Shown: positions 33,896 to 43,736 of the stretch, piece after piece
Position numbering within the stretch: the first letter of the stretch is position 1
How the letters are laid out: each line of letters opens with the position of its first letter
From: Pseudomonas sp. QS1027
GTDB taxonomy: Bacteria > Pseudomonadota > Gammaproteobacteria > Pseudomonadales > Pseudomonadaceae
DNA length: 64,000 nt
Assembly: GCF_002814235.1 (NCBI RefSeq)
Contig: NZ_PHSU01000006.1
Span: 22,140 to 86,139 of the forward strand
Reading direction: 5' to 3'
Notes under the pieces: model-generated
What the model was told of the DNA's origin: nothing
Database searches by the model: none
What the model saw: only the letters and a program-made list of their open reading frames with translations
Made by a program: the position numbers and the translations under genes

Positions 33896-35554
33896 TCAAA
33901 TCGGCGAGCTCGGTACCACTGAGTTCAGGGGAACAAAAGCAGCGCTGCAATCAACCGGGGCTGCATTGCCCGGCGACCCCGAAACAGTGACGTCGTTGGT
34001 GCTCGAGGTCACGATCTGGTTAGAGAAGCTGACGGCCCCGGGCCCAAGAGTGAAGTGTGTAGCGGCACTTTTGCTTAAGGTAGGCTGTGTGCCGTCAAAC
34101 ACCACATTGTCGAGTGCGATCACGAGGGGGTTGTTCTGCCCGTTCGCTTCGTAGCCCTGGAACGTGAGCTTTGCGCCTTTGTATTTCGTGCTACCCAGGT
34201 AATGAAAGTCTCTGATCGTGATACCGGTGAAGTTCGGGTAGAGCGTACCGTTCGCGGAGCTGTAGAACGGGTCGAAGACCAACGGCTGTGCTGTGTTGCG
34301 CATACACACACCGGTATAGGTGACACTGTTGACGGTGCCGCCACGCGACACATCTGATTTGATGCGCAGACCGTTGCCGTTCGGACTGTCGTTGCCGTCC
34401 ATGGTCAGGTCAGATACCGCCATGTTGCTGACGCCGCCATTCGTTTCACTGCCGATTGAGAGGCCATGCCCATAGTAGAAGTGGTTGTGAGCGAATGTCA
34501 GGTTTTGGGTACCCGGTGATGTGCTCGATTTGACCGCCACATGGTCATCGCCTGTGCTGATGTATGAGTACGCCAGCAGCACATTGCTCGATTGCCCGGG
34601 ATCAAAACCATCCGTGTTCTTTACGGTATCAGGCGTAAAGCAGGTTGCCGGTGTGAGCTTGTCAGGTGTGGTGCCTGCTGGGCAGGCGTAACCTTTGACG
34701 CTATAGGCAAGACTAGGCGTCAGGATTTTCAGACTCCAGGCGGTGACGCCGGCGACCCCATCGGTCACCACGTTGAAGTTGGGTGAGTTCTGCAAGGTGA
34801 TCCGATACAGCGTGAAGTTGGTGCCACCTGTCACCTGTACCAGACGAGGATTTTGTTGGTTCAAGCCTGCGGTCTTGTTCTGGTAGGCGACGTCCCACCA
34901 ACTGCGCAGGCCCGCGTTCGGCCCGTTGGTGATCATGCTGCCTCCGCGGCCATCGATGACACCGTCACCGACGATCCCGCTGCCGGTTGTCCCCTTGGCC
35001 AGGATCAGCGGGAGGCAAGATTTCGTGTTAGCTGTTGTCGCGGTACCGCACGTGCCGACGCCGTTGTCGTAGTCGGCCGGGTTACGGGATGCGAACAGTG
35101 TGATGCCTTGGTCAATCCACAGAGTCACTCCTGATTTCAGGTGCAGTGGCCCACTCAGAAACGCCGACTGGCCCGCGGAGCCTTGTGTAAGTTTAACCGC
35201 CTGACCAGCAGTGCATCCGTCGATTGCGGTCTGGATGCGTGCGGTATCGGGGTTCGACGACGCAGGCGTGCTGTCCAGGCTATCGACTGAGCTGTTGACG
35301 GGCGTAAGCGTCGCGGGCAGCGAAGCGCACAAGGAAGAGGCATAGGGCAGCGCAGGTTCGCTGACAGGGCCCCATTGTGTGGTCACCGACGCTGCTGATA
35401 CGGGGCCACTCGAGAGTATTGCCGCGCACAGTGTCCATGCTGTCATAGGCTTGTGGCTCGGGGCAGAGTTGGTGGCCTTGCGGGCTGCATAGGTCCGAGT
35501 GCGTGCCTCATCGCAGGTGCTACAGGTTTCAAAAGCCCCGGGTATGATTGTCAA
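33896..35554 (-). CDS. Polygalacturonase (glycoside hydrolase family 28)
   Basis: A 552-residue secreted GH28 enzyme hydrolysing alpha-1,4-galacturonan in pectin. Beta-helix family motifs in order: NTDGFDP, STGDDHVAVKS (catalytic aspartates), GHGLSIGSE and RIKSD. The hydrophobic export signal (MTAWTLCAAILSSGPVSAAS) is preceded by a 36-residue basic n-region. The start is a TTG with AAGGAG 8 nt upstream; an ATG between them opens only a two-codon frame. A uronate oxidation module lies at 44756-48160. The gene stands alone and opposite to the preceding operon, so separate acquisition is possible. Confidence 0.92.
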   Translation of the reverse strand: MTIIPGAFETCSTCDEARTRTYAARKATNSAPSHKPMTAWTLCAAILSSGPVSAASVTTQWGPVSEPALPYASSLCASLPATLTPVNSSVDSLDSTPASSNPDTARIQTAIDGCTAGQAVKLTQGSAGQSAFLSGPLHLKSGVTLWIDQGITLFASRNPADYDNGVGTCGTATTANTKSCLPLILAKGTTGSGIVGDGVIDGRGGSMITNGPNAGLRSWWDVAYQNKTAGLNQQNPRLVQVTGGTNFTLYRITLQNSPNFNVVTDGVAGVTAWSLKILTPSLAYSVKGYACPAGTTPDKLTPATCFTPDTVKNTDGFDPGQSSNVLLAYSYISTGDDHVAVKSSTSPGTQNLTFAHNHFYYGHGLSIGSETNGGVSNMAVSDLTMDGNDSPNGNGLRIKSDVSRGGTVNSVTYTGVCMRNTAQPLVFDPFYSSANGTLYPNFTGITIRDFHYLGSTKYKGAKLTFQGYEANGQNNPLVIALDNVVFDGTQPTLSKSAATHFTLGPGAVSFSNQIVTSSTNDVTVSGSPGNAAPVDCSAAFVPLNSVVPSSPI

Positions 35555-36066
35555 GTCATGTTCTCCTTGTTGAGCCGCGACGGCGGATCAACGCATGGGT
35601 GTGGCTAATGACCGGTCCTGCCGACGTTGGTGATGACAAGGCCATTAACCTTGGTCGTCCAGTACCAAAATTTCCGACTGTTACGGTGATGTAGCCTGCG
35701 TTGCAGCGTCTTGACGTCGCGCGCGACCCTGTTGACGCGAGGGAGAGAGGAGTATCAAGGTAACAGGGGCATTATGGGGCGAAGTTTGTGACGAAGGGGT
35801 GACGAAGAGAGATTAGAGGATGAAACGATTCATCTAAGAAGATAACCATATTTTTGCGAATTTATAGACGGCTTCTGTTACCGCAAAGGGGCTAGCAGCC
35901 GTTGTCCCGGACCCGTATCTCCTGGTCAAGTACCGTGGACCTAGGCAACGGATAATTGTCGCGTAGGGGGCTCTGCGCGGTATATGAAACCATGCACGTG
36001 GGACGTCTGTATGGCCGGGGTTGAGCAATAATATTGTTGTCTGACTTGCCCGTCAGTTCGGGGTCT
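35555..36066. other. 512-bp intergenic region upstream of polygalacturonase
   Basis: I see no convincing gene. It should hold the minus-strand polygalacturonase promoter. Features: AAGGAG near 35563-35568 (its ribosome site), direct repeats GTGACGAAG near 35788 and 35800, and an inverted repeat GATGAA-ACGA-TTCATC at 35819-35834 that could be an operator. The end near 36066 is the 3' side of the sensor kinase gene. Confidence 0.4.
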
Positions 36067-37251
36067 TTAATCGTGAGCAAACGGGATTTCTACACAAATG
36101 ATAGCGCCTCCTCCGGAGCGATTGTCCGCTGTGATGTTTCCACCGTGGGCAAGGCAAATGGCACGAGCGATGGACAATCCCAGGCCACTGCCCCCCGAGT
36201 GGCGTGCCCGGGAATGCTCTGCCCGCCAAAAGCGGTCGAATACACGGTCCAAGTCTTTCTGTTCAAAGCCCGGACCTCGGTCTGCACAGACGAGCACGAT
36301 CTTGTTTTCAGACGCCGTCGCCGAAATATGCAGTTCACCCCCTGGTACGGCGTAACGCAAAAAGTTGTCGATTAGAATGTTGACGACCTGGCCCATTCGG
36401 TCGCGATCTGCCTGGATATTCAAATGTGTGGGCACTTCAACAACGTGGGCGATACTGGCGTTTTTGAGTGAAGTACTGAACCAGGCCAAGCGCTCGAAAA
36501 CCAGTTTGTGGAGGGGGAACTCAGTCTTGTCGAGGGCTAGTTGCCCGGCCCTGGCAAGTGACAGCAGATGCAGATCATCGACCAGTTTGTTCAACTGCCC
36601 GAGTTGACGCTTGACCATTTCCAATTGATTGATGTCGTGAGGAAACACCTCGTCAATCATGCCCTGCACGCGGCCCATGGCCGCGTTCAATGGCGTGCGC
36701 AGTTCGTGCGCAATGACCGCACTCGACTCACGGACCTCCCGTTCATAACGCTCCAGTTGGGTGGTCATGCTATTGAAGTCGCTCACCAGCCGTTGGAGCT
36801 CTTGCGGGGCTTTTCCGCTGGGAGGCAGCCGTGTGATGAAGTCTCCTTGTGCGACCTGACGTGCGGCCTTTGCAACGGCTGAGAACTGGCTCGATAACGG
36901 TCGTGAAAACATGAACCCACACACGATGATGATGGGAATAGCCCCGACGACGAGACTCGCCAGCAGGAACCAGTCCTTGTTGGCAATACCCGGCAATATG
37001 TCTTCGACGTTGTAATACTGAGCGGACAATTCCCACAGTCTGGCTTCATTGAGATGTGGGTGAGCACGCAGGTTTTCGAACTCCAGGCGCACGTCGAGGG
37101 GCATGCGATGCAGTGTTGCCCAATCCGAGATCATAAAATGCAGCCACATACCGATCGCGATCGCCACAACGGCGCCGATGGCCAGGAGGCTCATGCGCAT
37201 GCCGACCCAGCGCCACAAGGGTTTTTGCCGAGTTTTTGAAATATCGAACAT
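36067..37251 (-). CDS. Two-component sensor histidine kinase
   Basis: About 394 residues. Two transmembrane helices (about residues 20-40 and 95-115) flank a short periplasmic domain, then HAMP, HisKA with the phospho-accepting His in AHELRTPLNAAMGRVQG, and the HATPase_c domain (NILIDNFLRYA N-box, ADRGPGFEQ, GGSGLGLSIAR). The ATG at 37251 has AGGTGA 5 nt upstream; a GTG three codons earlier overlaps the regulator's stop. It follows the response regulator and diverges from an RND efflux operon, resembling BaeS- or CpxA-type envelope/drug sensors. It probably controls that pump. Confidence 0.92.
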   Translation of the reverse strand: MFDISKTRQKPLWRWVGMRMSLLAIGAVVAIAIGMWLHFMISDWATLHRMPLDVRLEFENLRAHPHLNEARLWELSAQYYNVEDILPGIANKDWFLLASLVVGAIPIIIVCGFMFSRPLSSQFSAVAKAARQVAQGDFITRLPPSGKAPQELQRLVSDFNSMTTQLERYEREVRESSAVIAHELRTPLNAAMGRVQGMIDEVFPHDINQLEMVKRQLGQLNKLVDDLHLLSLARAGQLALDKTEFPLHKLVFERLAWFSTSLKNASIAHVVEVPTHLNIQADRDRMGQVVNILIDNFLRYAVPGGELHISATASENKIVLVCADRGPGFEQKDLDRVFDRFWRAEHSRARHSGGSGLGLSIARAICLAHGGNITADNRSGGGAIICVEIPFAHD

Positions 37252-37256
37252 GATGT

Positions 37257-37946
37257 TCACCTGAATCGATAACCCACTGAGCGGACGGTCACCAACACAT
37301 CCTCGATGCCCTGGATTTCCAACTTACGGCGCAGGTTGTGTACATGTGCGTCGACGACTCTGGCGAGTGCCTCGCTTTCAGGCAGGCAGATGTCCAGCAA
37401 CTCTTCACGGGTGAAGGCTTTGGAGGGGGTTTTCAGTAGCGTGGCCAGCATCTTGAATTCGGTAGGTGTCAGGTCCAACAGCAACGGTTCATGATTGACG
37501 GTCTCGATACTGGCAGTGACTGCATTGAGATCAACCAGTAGGTTTTTATACCGCAGGTGCTGTGTGGCGAGTGCACTTGTGCTTGCGCGGCGCAAGACCG
37601 CGTGAACCCGTGCAACCACTTCTTTGGGGTTGTAAGGCTTGACCACATAATCGTCCGCACCGTAACGCAGTGCACCCAATTTCTCCGGTTCATCACCCAT
37701 CGCCGTGACCATGATGACGGGTGTGTCGCTACAGCGTCGGACCGCCGTAAGCACGTCGGTGCCGCTCACCCGGGGCAGCATGACATCCAGCAGAATCAAA
37801 TCGGGCTTGCACTGTCGGTGCAGCTCGATACCCCGTTGTCCGTCTTCGGCCAGTATCACGTCGAAGCCGTCACGGCGCAGGTACGCCTCGAGAATACTGG
37901 CGCTGTCGGCATCGTCTTCGACGACCAGAATACGTTTTCCTGACAC
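37257..37946 (-). CDS. OmpR-family response regulator
   Basis: About 229 residues: receiver domain with acidic pair DD near residues 11-12, phospho-acceptor Asp54 in LILLDVMLPRVSG, Thr in IMVTAMGD and Lys in VVKPYNPKE, then an OmpR winged-helix domain ending LVTVRSVGYRFR. I favour the GTG at 37946, which has AAGAGG 6 nt upstream, over the TTG at 37964, which has none. It is co-transcribed with the sensor kinase and diverges from the efflux operon; tandem 11-bp-spaced half-sites in the shared gap are likely its own binding site. Confidence 0.92.
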   Translation of the reverse strand: MSGKRILVVEDDADSASILEAYLRRDGFDVILAEDGQRGIELHRQCKPDLILLDVMLPRVSGTDVLTAVRRCSDTPVIMVTAMGDEPEKLGALRYGADDYVVKPYNPKEVVARVHAVLRRASTSALATQHLRYKNLLVDLNAVTASIETVNHEPLLLDLTPTEFKMLATLLKTPSKAFTREELLDICLPESEALARVVDAHVHNLRRKLEIQGIEDVLVTVRSVGYRFR

Positions 37947-37956
37947 TGAGAGCCTC

Positions 37957-37978
37957 TTGATCAAATCTTGATATTTGG
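37957..37978. promoter_or_regulatory. Tandem direct repeats, candidate OmpR-type binding site
   Basis: TTGATCAAATC at 37957 and TTGATATTTGG at 37968 repeat TTGAT with 11-bp spacing, about one helical turn, as usual for OmpR-family dimers. They lie between the divergent response-regulator and efflux genes. Confidence 0.5.
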
Positions 37979-38043
37979 CGAACGGTTTATTGATAGTCGA
38001 CGCCTAGGATCGCTCCCTGACCTCACAGGCACGAACGGATCCT

Positions 38044-39549
38044 ATGTCGACGAACGCACCACTGTCCAAGCCTATCCGATCTCGTCAGCGCTGCTGGTTG
38101 GTGTTCTGGCTGACGGTGAGCGTAACAGGCTGCTCCCTGGCACCCACCTATGAACGGCCATCACTTCCCGTGCCGCAAACGCAGATGGCGAGTGTGATGG
38201 AGGAGGGCATGGTAGGGGCTTCCACACCAGGTGAGATCAACCTTTCTCAGGACGAAGAGCGCCTGATCACAGAGCTTTCACCCGAGGGAACGCTCCGGCC
38301 TCTGGTGCATTTATCACTGGGCTTCAATCGCGATTTCAGAGTGGCGGTTCTACGTGTTGAGGAGGCTCAGGCGCTTTACCGTACAGCCCGGTCTGATCGC
38401 ACGCCCACTGTGGCCGCCGGTTTCGAACGTGATCGTCAGCAATTCGACAACGCAGCGAACAACGAGCGTTATGGTCAAGACCTGACCTCCATCTCGGTCG
38501 GCGTTTCGGACTTCGAACTGGATTTTTTCGGGCGGGTTCGCAGCCTATCCGACGCGGCGCGACATGACTACCTGGCCACAACCTACGGCCAGCAGGCAGC
38601 GCGGGGGGCACTGGTCGCTGAAGTCGCCCGGTTGTATTTGCTTGAGCGGTTAACGGCAGCTCAGCAAGCCGATGCACGGCTGATTGATGATGCCGAACAG
38701 ACAATACTGGACATGGTGGAAGGGCAGCAGGTCGAAGGTGCCGCGTCGTTTGACGATGTCGCCTCCCAGCATGCCAAGGCACAAGACGCAAGCCTGCGGC
38801 TGGCCGCTGCAACGGCAGAGCATGATCGTTCGTTCCAGGCCTTGTTGCTGGTGACAGGCTATGCGCAACCCTTGGCCCCCATGAATGTCATGCCTGTTGA
38901 GGTGGCGCCGACGGAGCTTGGTACACCCGCGTGGTTGGTTGATATGCCTTCTGAACGTCTGTTGGAACGCTTTGATGTTCGGCAGAGCGAGGAACGCTTG
39001 AAGGCCGCCAACGCCAACATCGGCGCAGCCCGGGCCGCGTTCTTCCCTTCGATCAAACTCAGCACGGGTGTCGGTATTGCCAGCGACAGCTTGCGCACCC
39101 TGTTTGACGGTGGCAATGGCGCTTGGTTGTTCACCCCGCAGCTTTCGCTGCCTTTGTTCGACGGTGGGCGCAATAGCGCCAACCTGAATTTGGCCGAGGT
39201 TCGTAAGCAAATCGCCGTTGCTCAATACCAAAAAACAGTCCAAACCGCGTTTCGTGAAATGGCGGACGTGCTGACCGAGCGTCGCCACGTGCTGGAGCGT
39301 GTACGCAGCGAAAGGGTGTTGACTGCCCTCGTGCAGAGCAAAGCGCGGCGAGTGTCCGCAGAGCTGGAAGCGGGCGCCGCCGACCGTCCCCTCAGGTTGG
39401 CGTCTCAGATTCGTCTGGCCCAGGCGGACATCGCGTGGCGACAGGCTCGTCAGGCGCTGTTGCTTAACCGGCTGGCTATTTACCGCGTGCTCTGCGGCGT
39501 TGACGCAGCGCCTGCCCAACTCCTTTTCGACAATGAGTCTTCGCAATGA
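38044..39549 (+). CDS. Outer-membrane efflux lipoprotein (OMF, NodT family)
   Basis: A 501-residue TolC-like outer-membrane factor. The lipobox VTGC (WLVFWLTVSVTGCSLAPTYERP) marks a lipoprotein, as in OprM/NodT proteins. Two repeated OEP regions follow, with FELDFFGRVRSLSDAARHDYLAT and LSLPLFDGGRNSANLNLAEVRK. It forms the outer-membrane exit duct of a tripartite pump. It is the first gene of the operon, ahead of adaptor and pump, whereas many Pseudomonas RND operons place it last. Its stop overlaps the adaptor start. Confidence 0.92.
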   Translation: MSTNAPLSKPIRSRQRCWLVFWLTVSVTGCSLAPTYERPSLPVPQTQMASVMEEGMVGASTPGEINLSQDEERLITELSPEGTLRPLVHLSLGFNRDFRVAVLRVEEAQALYRTARSDRTPTVAAGFERDRQQFDNAANNERYGQDLTSISVGVSDFELDFFGRVRSLSDAARHDYLATTYGQQAARGALVAEVARLYLLERLTAAQQADARLIDDAEQTILDMVEGQQVEGAASFDDVASQHAKAQDASLRLAAATAEHDRSFQALLLVTGYAQPLAPMNVMPVEVAPTELGTPAWLVDMPSERLLERFDVRQSEERLKAANANIGAARAAFFPSIKLSTGVGIASDSLRTLFDGGNGAWLFTPQLSLPLFDGGRNSANLNLAEVRKQIAVAQYQKTVQTAFREMADVLTERRHVLERVRSERVLTALVQSKARRVSAELEAGAADRPLRLASQIRLAQADIAWRQARQALLLNRLAIYRVLCGVDAAPAQLLFDNESSQ

Positions 39550-40670
39550 ATCGTCACTTTGCACAACCTCAAACCTCCTGGATAAAGGTCTGCCTTGTCG
39601 CTTTGCTATTGAGTGGCTGCTCTCGTACGGAGTCGGTTGAGCCCTCCGTCACGCGCGCCGTCAAGGTTGAGACTGCAAGGAAGATGTCGGGTACGGCTGA
39701 GCGCTTTACCGGCATTGTCCGGCAACGTCAGCGTGCCAGTCTGGCTTTCGAGTCCGCAGGGCGATTGGATACGTTGCGTGTTGACGTTGGGGATACGGTT
39801 CGACAAGGACAAGTACTGGCCACGCTCGACCCCCAGGCTTTACGACTGCGTCTAGAGCAGGCCAGAGCCAGCCTCAGTTCGAGCCAGGCGCAGGCGGTCG
39901 AGCGCGAAGGCAATTATCGGCGCCAACAGCGTTTGTATACCGCTGGCAGTGTCGCGCAAAGCGTTGTCGAGTCTGCCGCGGCGGCTTATGAGCAGGCACA
40001 GGCAGGACAACGTCGAGCCGTCTCGGATCTGGCATTGGCGCAGCGTGAGGTTGAACGTGGGCAATTGGTCGCGCCTTTTAGTGGACGCATCGTTGCGCGC
40101 CTGGCGGATCGTTATGCGCAGCTGACCCCAGGCAAGGTGGTGCTTGAGCTGGAGTCAACCGATGACCGGCAGGTGGTAGCGGCCGTGCCCGCCGTGCAAG
40201 CCCAAGGGATGAAGCCTGGGGATGTGGCAGTGGCCTACACCGCCGCGCAACCCTCGACGCCCTTGGACCTGGTGCTCGAAGGCGTTTCGCCCAGAGCGGA
40301 AAACGGACTGTTGCAAACCTGCATTTTTCGTCTGCGCAGTTCGTCAGTCGCACTGTCCAGTGGCTTGGCCGTCCTGGTCCAGTTGCACGCGGATGCTCCC
40401 CGAGGTCTCTCCATTGCGGTGTCGGCGTTGTCGATGGGGCTGACCAGTTCCAACGCTCAAGTCTTCGTTTACCAGCCAACTGCTACGAACATAACCCTGG
40501 GCAGCGTAACGACCAGGAGTGTGTCAATCACGGGCGTTGAGCAAGGTCGTGCGCTGATCGACAGCGGACTGGCTGACGGCGAGCAGGTGGTTACCGCTGG
40601 TGTCGCTTTCCTGTCCAACGGTCAGGCAGTGAGCCTGTATCAACCTTCTACTCGGCTGGCGCACAACTAA
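39546..40670 (+). CDS. RND efflux periplasmic adaptor (membrane fusion protein)
   Basis: A 374-residue adaptor. Lipobox LLSGC near the N-terminus, then a barrel-sandwich lipoyl half (GRLDTLRVDVGDTVRQGQVLATLD), an alpha-hairpin (LEQARASLSSSQAQAVEREG to AQRRAVSDLALAQREVERG), the second lipoyl half (VAPFSGRIVARLADRY) and beta-barrel regions. It links the inner-membrane pump to the outer-membrane duct. The start overlaps the OMF stop by 4 nt, and the pump gene follows 3 nt later, so all three are coupled. Confidence 0.93.
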   Translation: MNRHFAQPQTSWIKVCLVALLLSGCSRTESVEPSVTRAVKVETARKMSGTAERFTGIVRQRQRASLAFESAGRLDTLRVDVGDTVRQGQVLATLDPQALRLRLEQARASLSSSQAQAVEREGNYRRQQRLYTAGSVAQSVVESAAAAYEQAQAGQRRAVSDLALAQREVERGQLVAPFSGRIVARLADRYAQLTPGKVVLELESTDDRQVVAAVPAVQAQGMKPGDVAVAYTAAQPSTPLDLVLEGVSPRAENGLLQTCIFRLRSSSVALSSGLAVLVQLHADAPRGLSIAVSALSMGLTSSNAQVFVYQPTATNITLGSVTTRSVSITGVEQGRALIDSGLADGEQVVTAGVAFLSNGQAVSLYQPSTRLAHN

Positions 40671-40673
40671 ATC

Positions 40674-43600
40674 ATGAACCTTACACACAGTGCGATGGGC
40701 GCCAGTCGCTTGACCTTGTTTGCCGCCTGTCTGGTGCTGGTAGCCGGCGTCCTGACGTTCTTGAGCTTCCCTTCTCAGGAAGAGCCATCGGTGACGATCC
40801 GTGACGCACTGGTCAGCATGGCTTTCCCGGGGTTGCCGGCTGAGCGCGCCGAAGAGCTTTTGGCAAAACCGATGGAGGAAAAGCTGCGGGAGCTGCCTGA
40901 GATCAAGAACCTGATCACCACTGTGCGTCCGGGCAGCGTGATCATTCAGATCACCGCCTATGACGAGGTCAAGGACCTGGGCGTTTTATGGCAGCGGGTC
41001 AGGGCCAAAGCGGCGGAAGCAGGAGCAGGTTTTCCGCCCGGTACCCAGGGGCCATTCGTGGACGATGAGTTTGGGCAGGTAGCAGTGGCCTCGATCGCCG
41101 TTACCGCTCCCGGATTTGCCATGAATGAAATGCGCGGGCCGATCAAACGCTTGCGCAACCAGCTGTACGCATTGCCGGGTGTGGATCAGATCTCTCTCTA
41201 CGGTTTGCAAGACGAGCGGCTCTATCTGGATTTTGATCGCCAGCACATGGCTGGCTTTGGCCTCTCGGTTCAACAATTGCTGCAACAACTTCAGCGCCAG
41301 AATGTGATTGTGTCGTCAGGGAGCCCCGTACTGGGTGACCAGAAGACCACGGTCACGGTGACAGGCGAGGTGCTCTCGGCTGCTCAGTTGGGTCAGTTGC
41401 CGATTCGGCTGGAGAGGGGCGAATCCGTGGCACTGGATACGTTGGCCACAATTTCGGTGGCACCCGACGAGCAGCCGGACAGTGCGGCGGTGTATCAGGC
41501 ACAAAACGCGGTGGTGCTGGCTGTTTCAATGAAGGCCGGGCTCAATATCCAGGTTTTCGGGCAGACCTTGCGCGAGCGCCTGTCCCAACTGGAGCAACAG
41601 TTGCCGCTGGGATTTTCGTTGCATGTGGTCACCTTCCAGGCCGATGTCGTGCATCACGAAATGGCCAAGATGCAACACGTGATGATGGAAACCGTGGTGA
41701 TCGTCATGGCCGTGGTCATGCTGTTCCTAGGTTGGCGGACCGGGTTGGTGGTGGGGGTGATCGTGCCGCTGACCATTTTGGGAACCCTGATCGTGATGCG
41801 AGCCCTGGGCGTGGAGTTACAGACGGTTTCGATCGCCGCGATCATCCTGGCATTGGGTTTGCTGGTGGACAACGGCATTGTCATTGCCGAAGACGTTGAG
41901 CGTCGGCTGCAGGCGGGTGAGGCGCGTCGGCAGGCCTGTGAGGAAGCCGGGCGCACGCTGGCGATCCCGTTGTTGACCTCTTCCCTGGTCATTGTACTGG
42001 CCTTTTCACCGTTCTTTCTTGGTCAGACCAGTACCAATGAATACTTGCGGTCCCTGGCCATTGTGCTGGCCATCGCGTTGCTCGGTTCCTGGCTGCTGAG
42101 CGTGACGGTGACGCCGTTGTTATGTTTCCACTTTGCCAAGGCGCCTGTGCCGGGGAAAGAGGCGGGGGCTTCACACGGCTACGACTCACCGTTTTACCGT
42201 GGTTATCGCCGGATGATCGAGGGGCTGTTACACCGTCCGTGGATTTTTCTCGGGAGCATGCTCGCGCTGTTAACCGTGGCGATTGTCGTGCTGACCCACG
42301 TGCCCTACGACTTTTTGCCAAAATCGGATCGTAAGCAGTTTCAGATACCCGTCACTCTGGAACCGGGCACAAGCTCACGTGTAACTCTGCAAACCGTGCG
42401 CGACATCAGTCAATGGTTGAGCACTGATAAAGACGTGCTAAACAGTATCGGTTACGTGGCTGAGGGCGGGCCGCGAATCGTGTTGGGGCTCAACCCGCCC
42501 TTGCCAGCACCGGACATTGCTTACTTTACGGTCAGTGTGCGTGAGGACGTCGATATCGATACGGTGATTGCGCGCACCAAGCGCTATCTGTTGTCCCAGC
42601 ACCCGGAAGTTCAAGCGCAGCCCAAGCGATTTTCAATGGGTACCACCGAAGCCGGCGTTGCCATCTATCGGGTGATCGGGCCGGATGAAAGCGTGCTGCG
42701 GGACATCGCTGGTAAGATCGAAACCGCACTCCTGGCGCTGCCGGGTACGCTGGATGTGCGTAACGACTGGCGCTCACGACTACTGCGTTACAGCATTGTC
42801 GTCGATCAGTACCAGGCGCGAAGGGCCGGGGTCAGCACCCAGGACATTGCCCAGGCTTTGCAGTTGCGCAATGGAGGCTTGCAGGCTTCCTCGATGCAGG
42901 ATGGCGAGACCAGCGTGCCCATTGTCGTGCGTGAGCCCGCGACAGCCATCACCCCGGTGAACGATCTACTGAGCACTCTGATCCATCCTGCTGCGGGTGG
43001 CGATGCGTTACCTTTGGCGGCCGTTGCAACGCTGCGGCCTGAGGTCGAGGCGTCGGCTATCCTGCGTCGCAACCTGGAGCGGACGATCACTGTGGTCGGG
43101 CGCAATCCTTCGCTGACGGCCAGCTCGATTGTCGAGCGCCTGGCTCCGCAGGTCGACGCCATGGACCTGCCACCTGGGTACCGGATTGAGCTGGGGGGAG
43201 AGATCGAGGACTCTGCTGCTGCCAACCAGGCGTTACTGCAGTACCTGCCCCATGCGTTGGTCGCGATGTTGTTGCTGTTCGTCTGGCAGTTCAACTCGTT
43301 TCGAAAGCTGTTGATCGTGGTGGCCAGCGTGCCATTCGTATTGATCGGTGTGTCTGTGGGCTTGATTCTGACCGGTTACCCATTCGGATTTATGGCCACT
43401 TTTGGCCTGCTGTCTCTTGCCGGCATCATCGTCAACAATGCGGTGTTGCTGCTGGAGCGCATCGAAGTAGAGCGGGTAGAGGGGTTGCCTCTGCACGAGG
43501 CCGTGGTGGGCGCTGCCGTCAAGCGGCTACGACCCATTATCATGACCAAATTGACCTGCATCATTGGCCTGGTTCCGTTGATGCTATTCGCAGGTCCCCT

Positions 43601-43736
43601 GTGGAAAGGCATGGCCATTACCATCATGGGTGGATTGGCGTTGGGGACTCTGGTGACGCTGGGACTGATTCCAGTGCTTTATTGGCTGTTGTTTCGGAAA
43701 CGTTCGGGAAAGTCAGCTGACGTGCCTCGACGGTGA
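40674..43736 (+). CDS. RND multidrug efflux permease (HAE1-type)
   Basis: A 1020-residue inner-membrane pump with the RND layout: TM1, a large periplasmic loop with porter subdomains (VSMAFPGLPAERAEELLAKPMEEKL), TM2-6 including LGLLVDNGIVIAEDVERR (TM4 proton-relay region), a second loop, then TM8-12 with GLLSLAGIIVNNAVLLLERIE. Proton-driven export of hydrophobic or toxic compounds is the family role. The adjoining two-component system is its likely regulator. Substrates cannot be read from sequence; toxic aromatic or lipid-like intermediates from neighbouring pathways are possible. Confidence 0.94.
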   Translation: MNLTHSAMGASRLTLFAACLVLVAGVLTFLSFPSQEEPSVTIRDALVSMAFPGLPAERAEELLAKPMEEKLRELPEIKNLITTVRPGSVIIQITAYDEVKDLGVLWQRVRAKAAEAGAGFPPGTQGPFVDDEFGQVAVASIAVTAPGFAMNEMRGPIKRLRNQLYALPGVDQISLYGLQDERLYLDFDRQHMAGFGLSVQQLLQQLQRQNVIVSSGSPVLGDQKTTVTVTGEVLSAAQLGQLPIRLERGESVALDTLATISVAPDEQPDSAAVYQAQNAVVLAVSMKAGLNIQVFGQTLRERLSQLEQQLPLGFSLHVVTFQADVVHHEMAKMQHVMMETVVIVMAVVMLFLGWRTGLVVGVIVPLTILGTLIVMRALGVELQTVSIAAIILALGLLVDNGIVIAEDVERRLQAGEARRQACEEAGRTLAIPLLTSSLVIVLAFSPFFLGQTSTNEYLRSLAIVLAIALLGSWLLSVTVTPLLCFHFAKAPVPGKEAGASHGYDSPFYRGYRRMIEGLLHRPWIFLGSMLALLTVAIVVLTHVPYDFLPKSDRKQFQIPVTLEPGTSSRVTLQTVRDISQWLSTDKDVLNSIGYVAEGGPRIVLGLNPPLPAPDIAYFTVSVREDVDIDTVIARTKRYLLSQHPEVQAQPKRFSMGTTEAGVAIYRVIGPDESVLRDIAGKIETALLALPGTLDVRNDWRSRLLRYSIVVDQYQARRAGVSTQDIAQALQLRNGGLQASSMQDGETSVPIVVREPATAITPVNDLLSTLIHPAAGGDALPLAAVATLRPEVEASAILRRNLERTITVVGRNPSLTASSIVERLAPQVDAMDLPPGYRIELGGEIEDSAAANQALLQYLPHALVAMLLLFVWQFNSFRKLLIVVASVPFVLIGVSVGLILTGYPFGFMATFGLLSLAGIIVNNAVLLLERIEVERVEGLPLHEAVVGAAVKRLRPIIMTKLTCIIGLVPLMLFAGPLWKGMAITIMGGLALGTLVTLGLIPVLYWLLFRKRSGKSADVPRR

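Noticed and set aside
36067..38043. Phage, plasmid or integrase signals around accessory modules
   Set aside because: No integrase, attachment-site tRNA or plasmid replication gene is visible; the only mobile element is the IS1182-type at the right edge.
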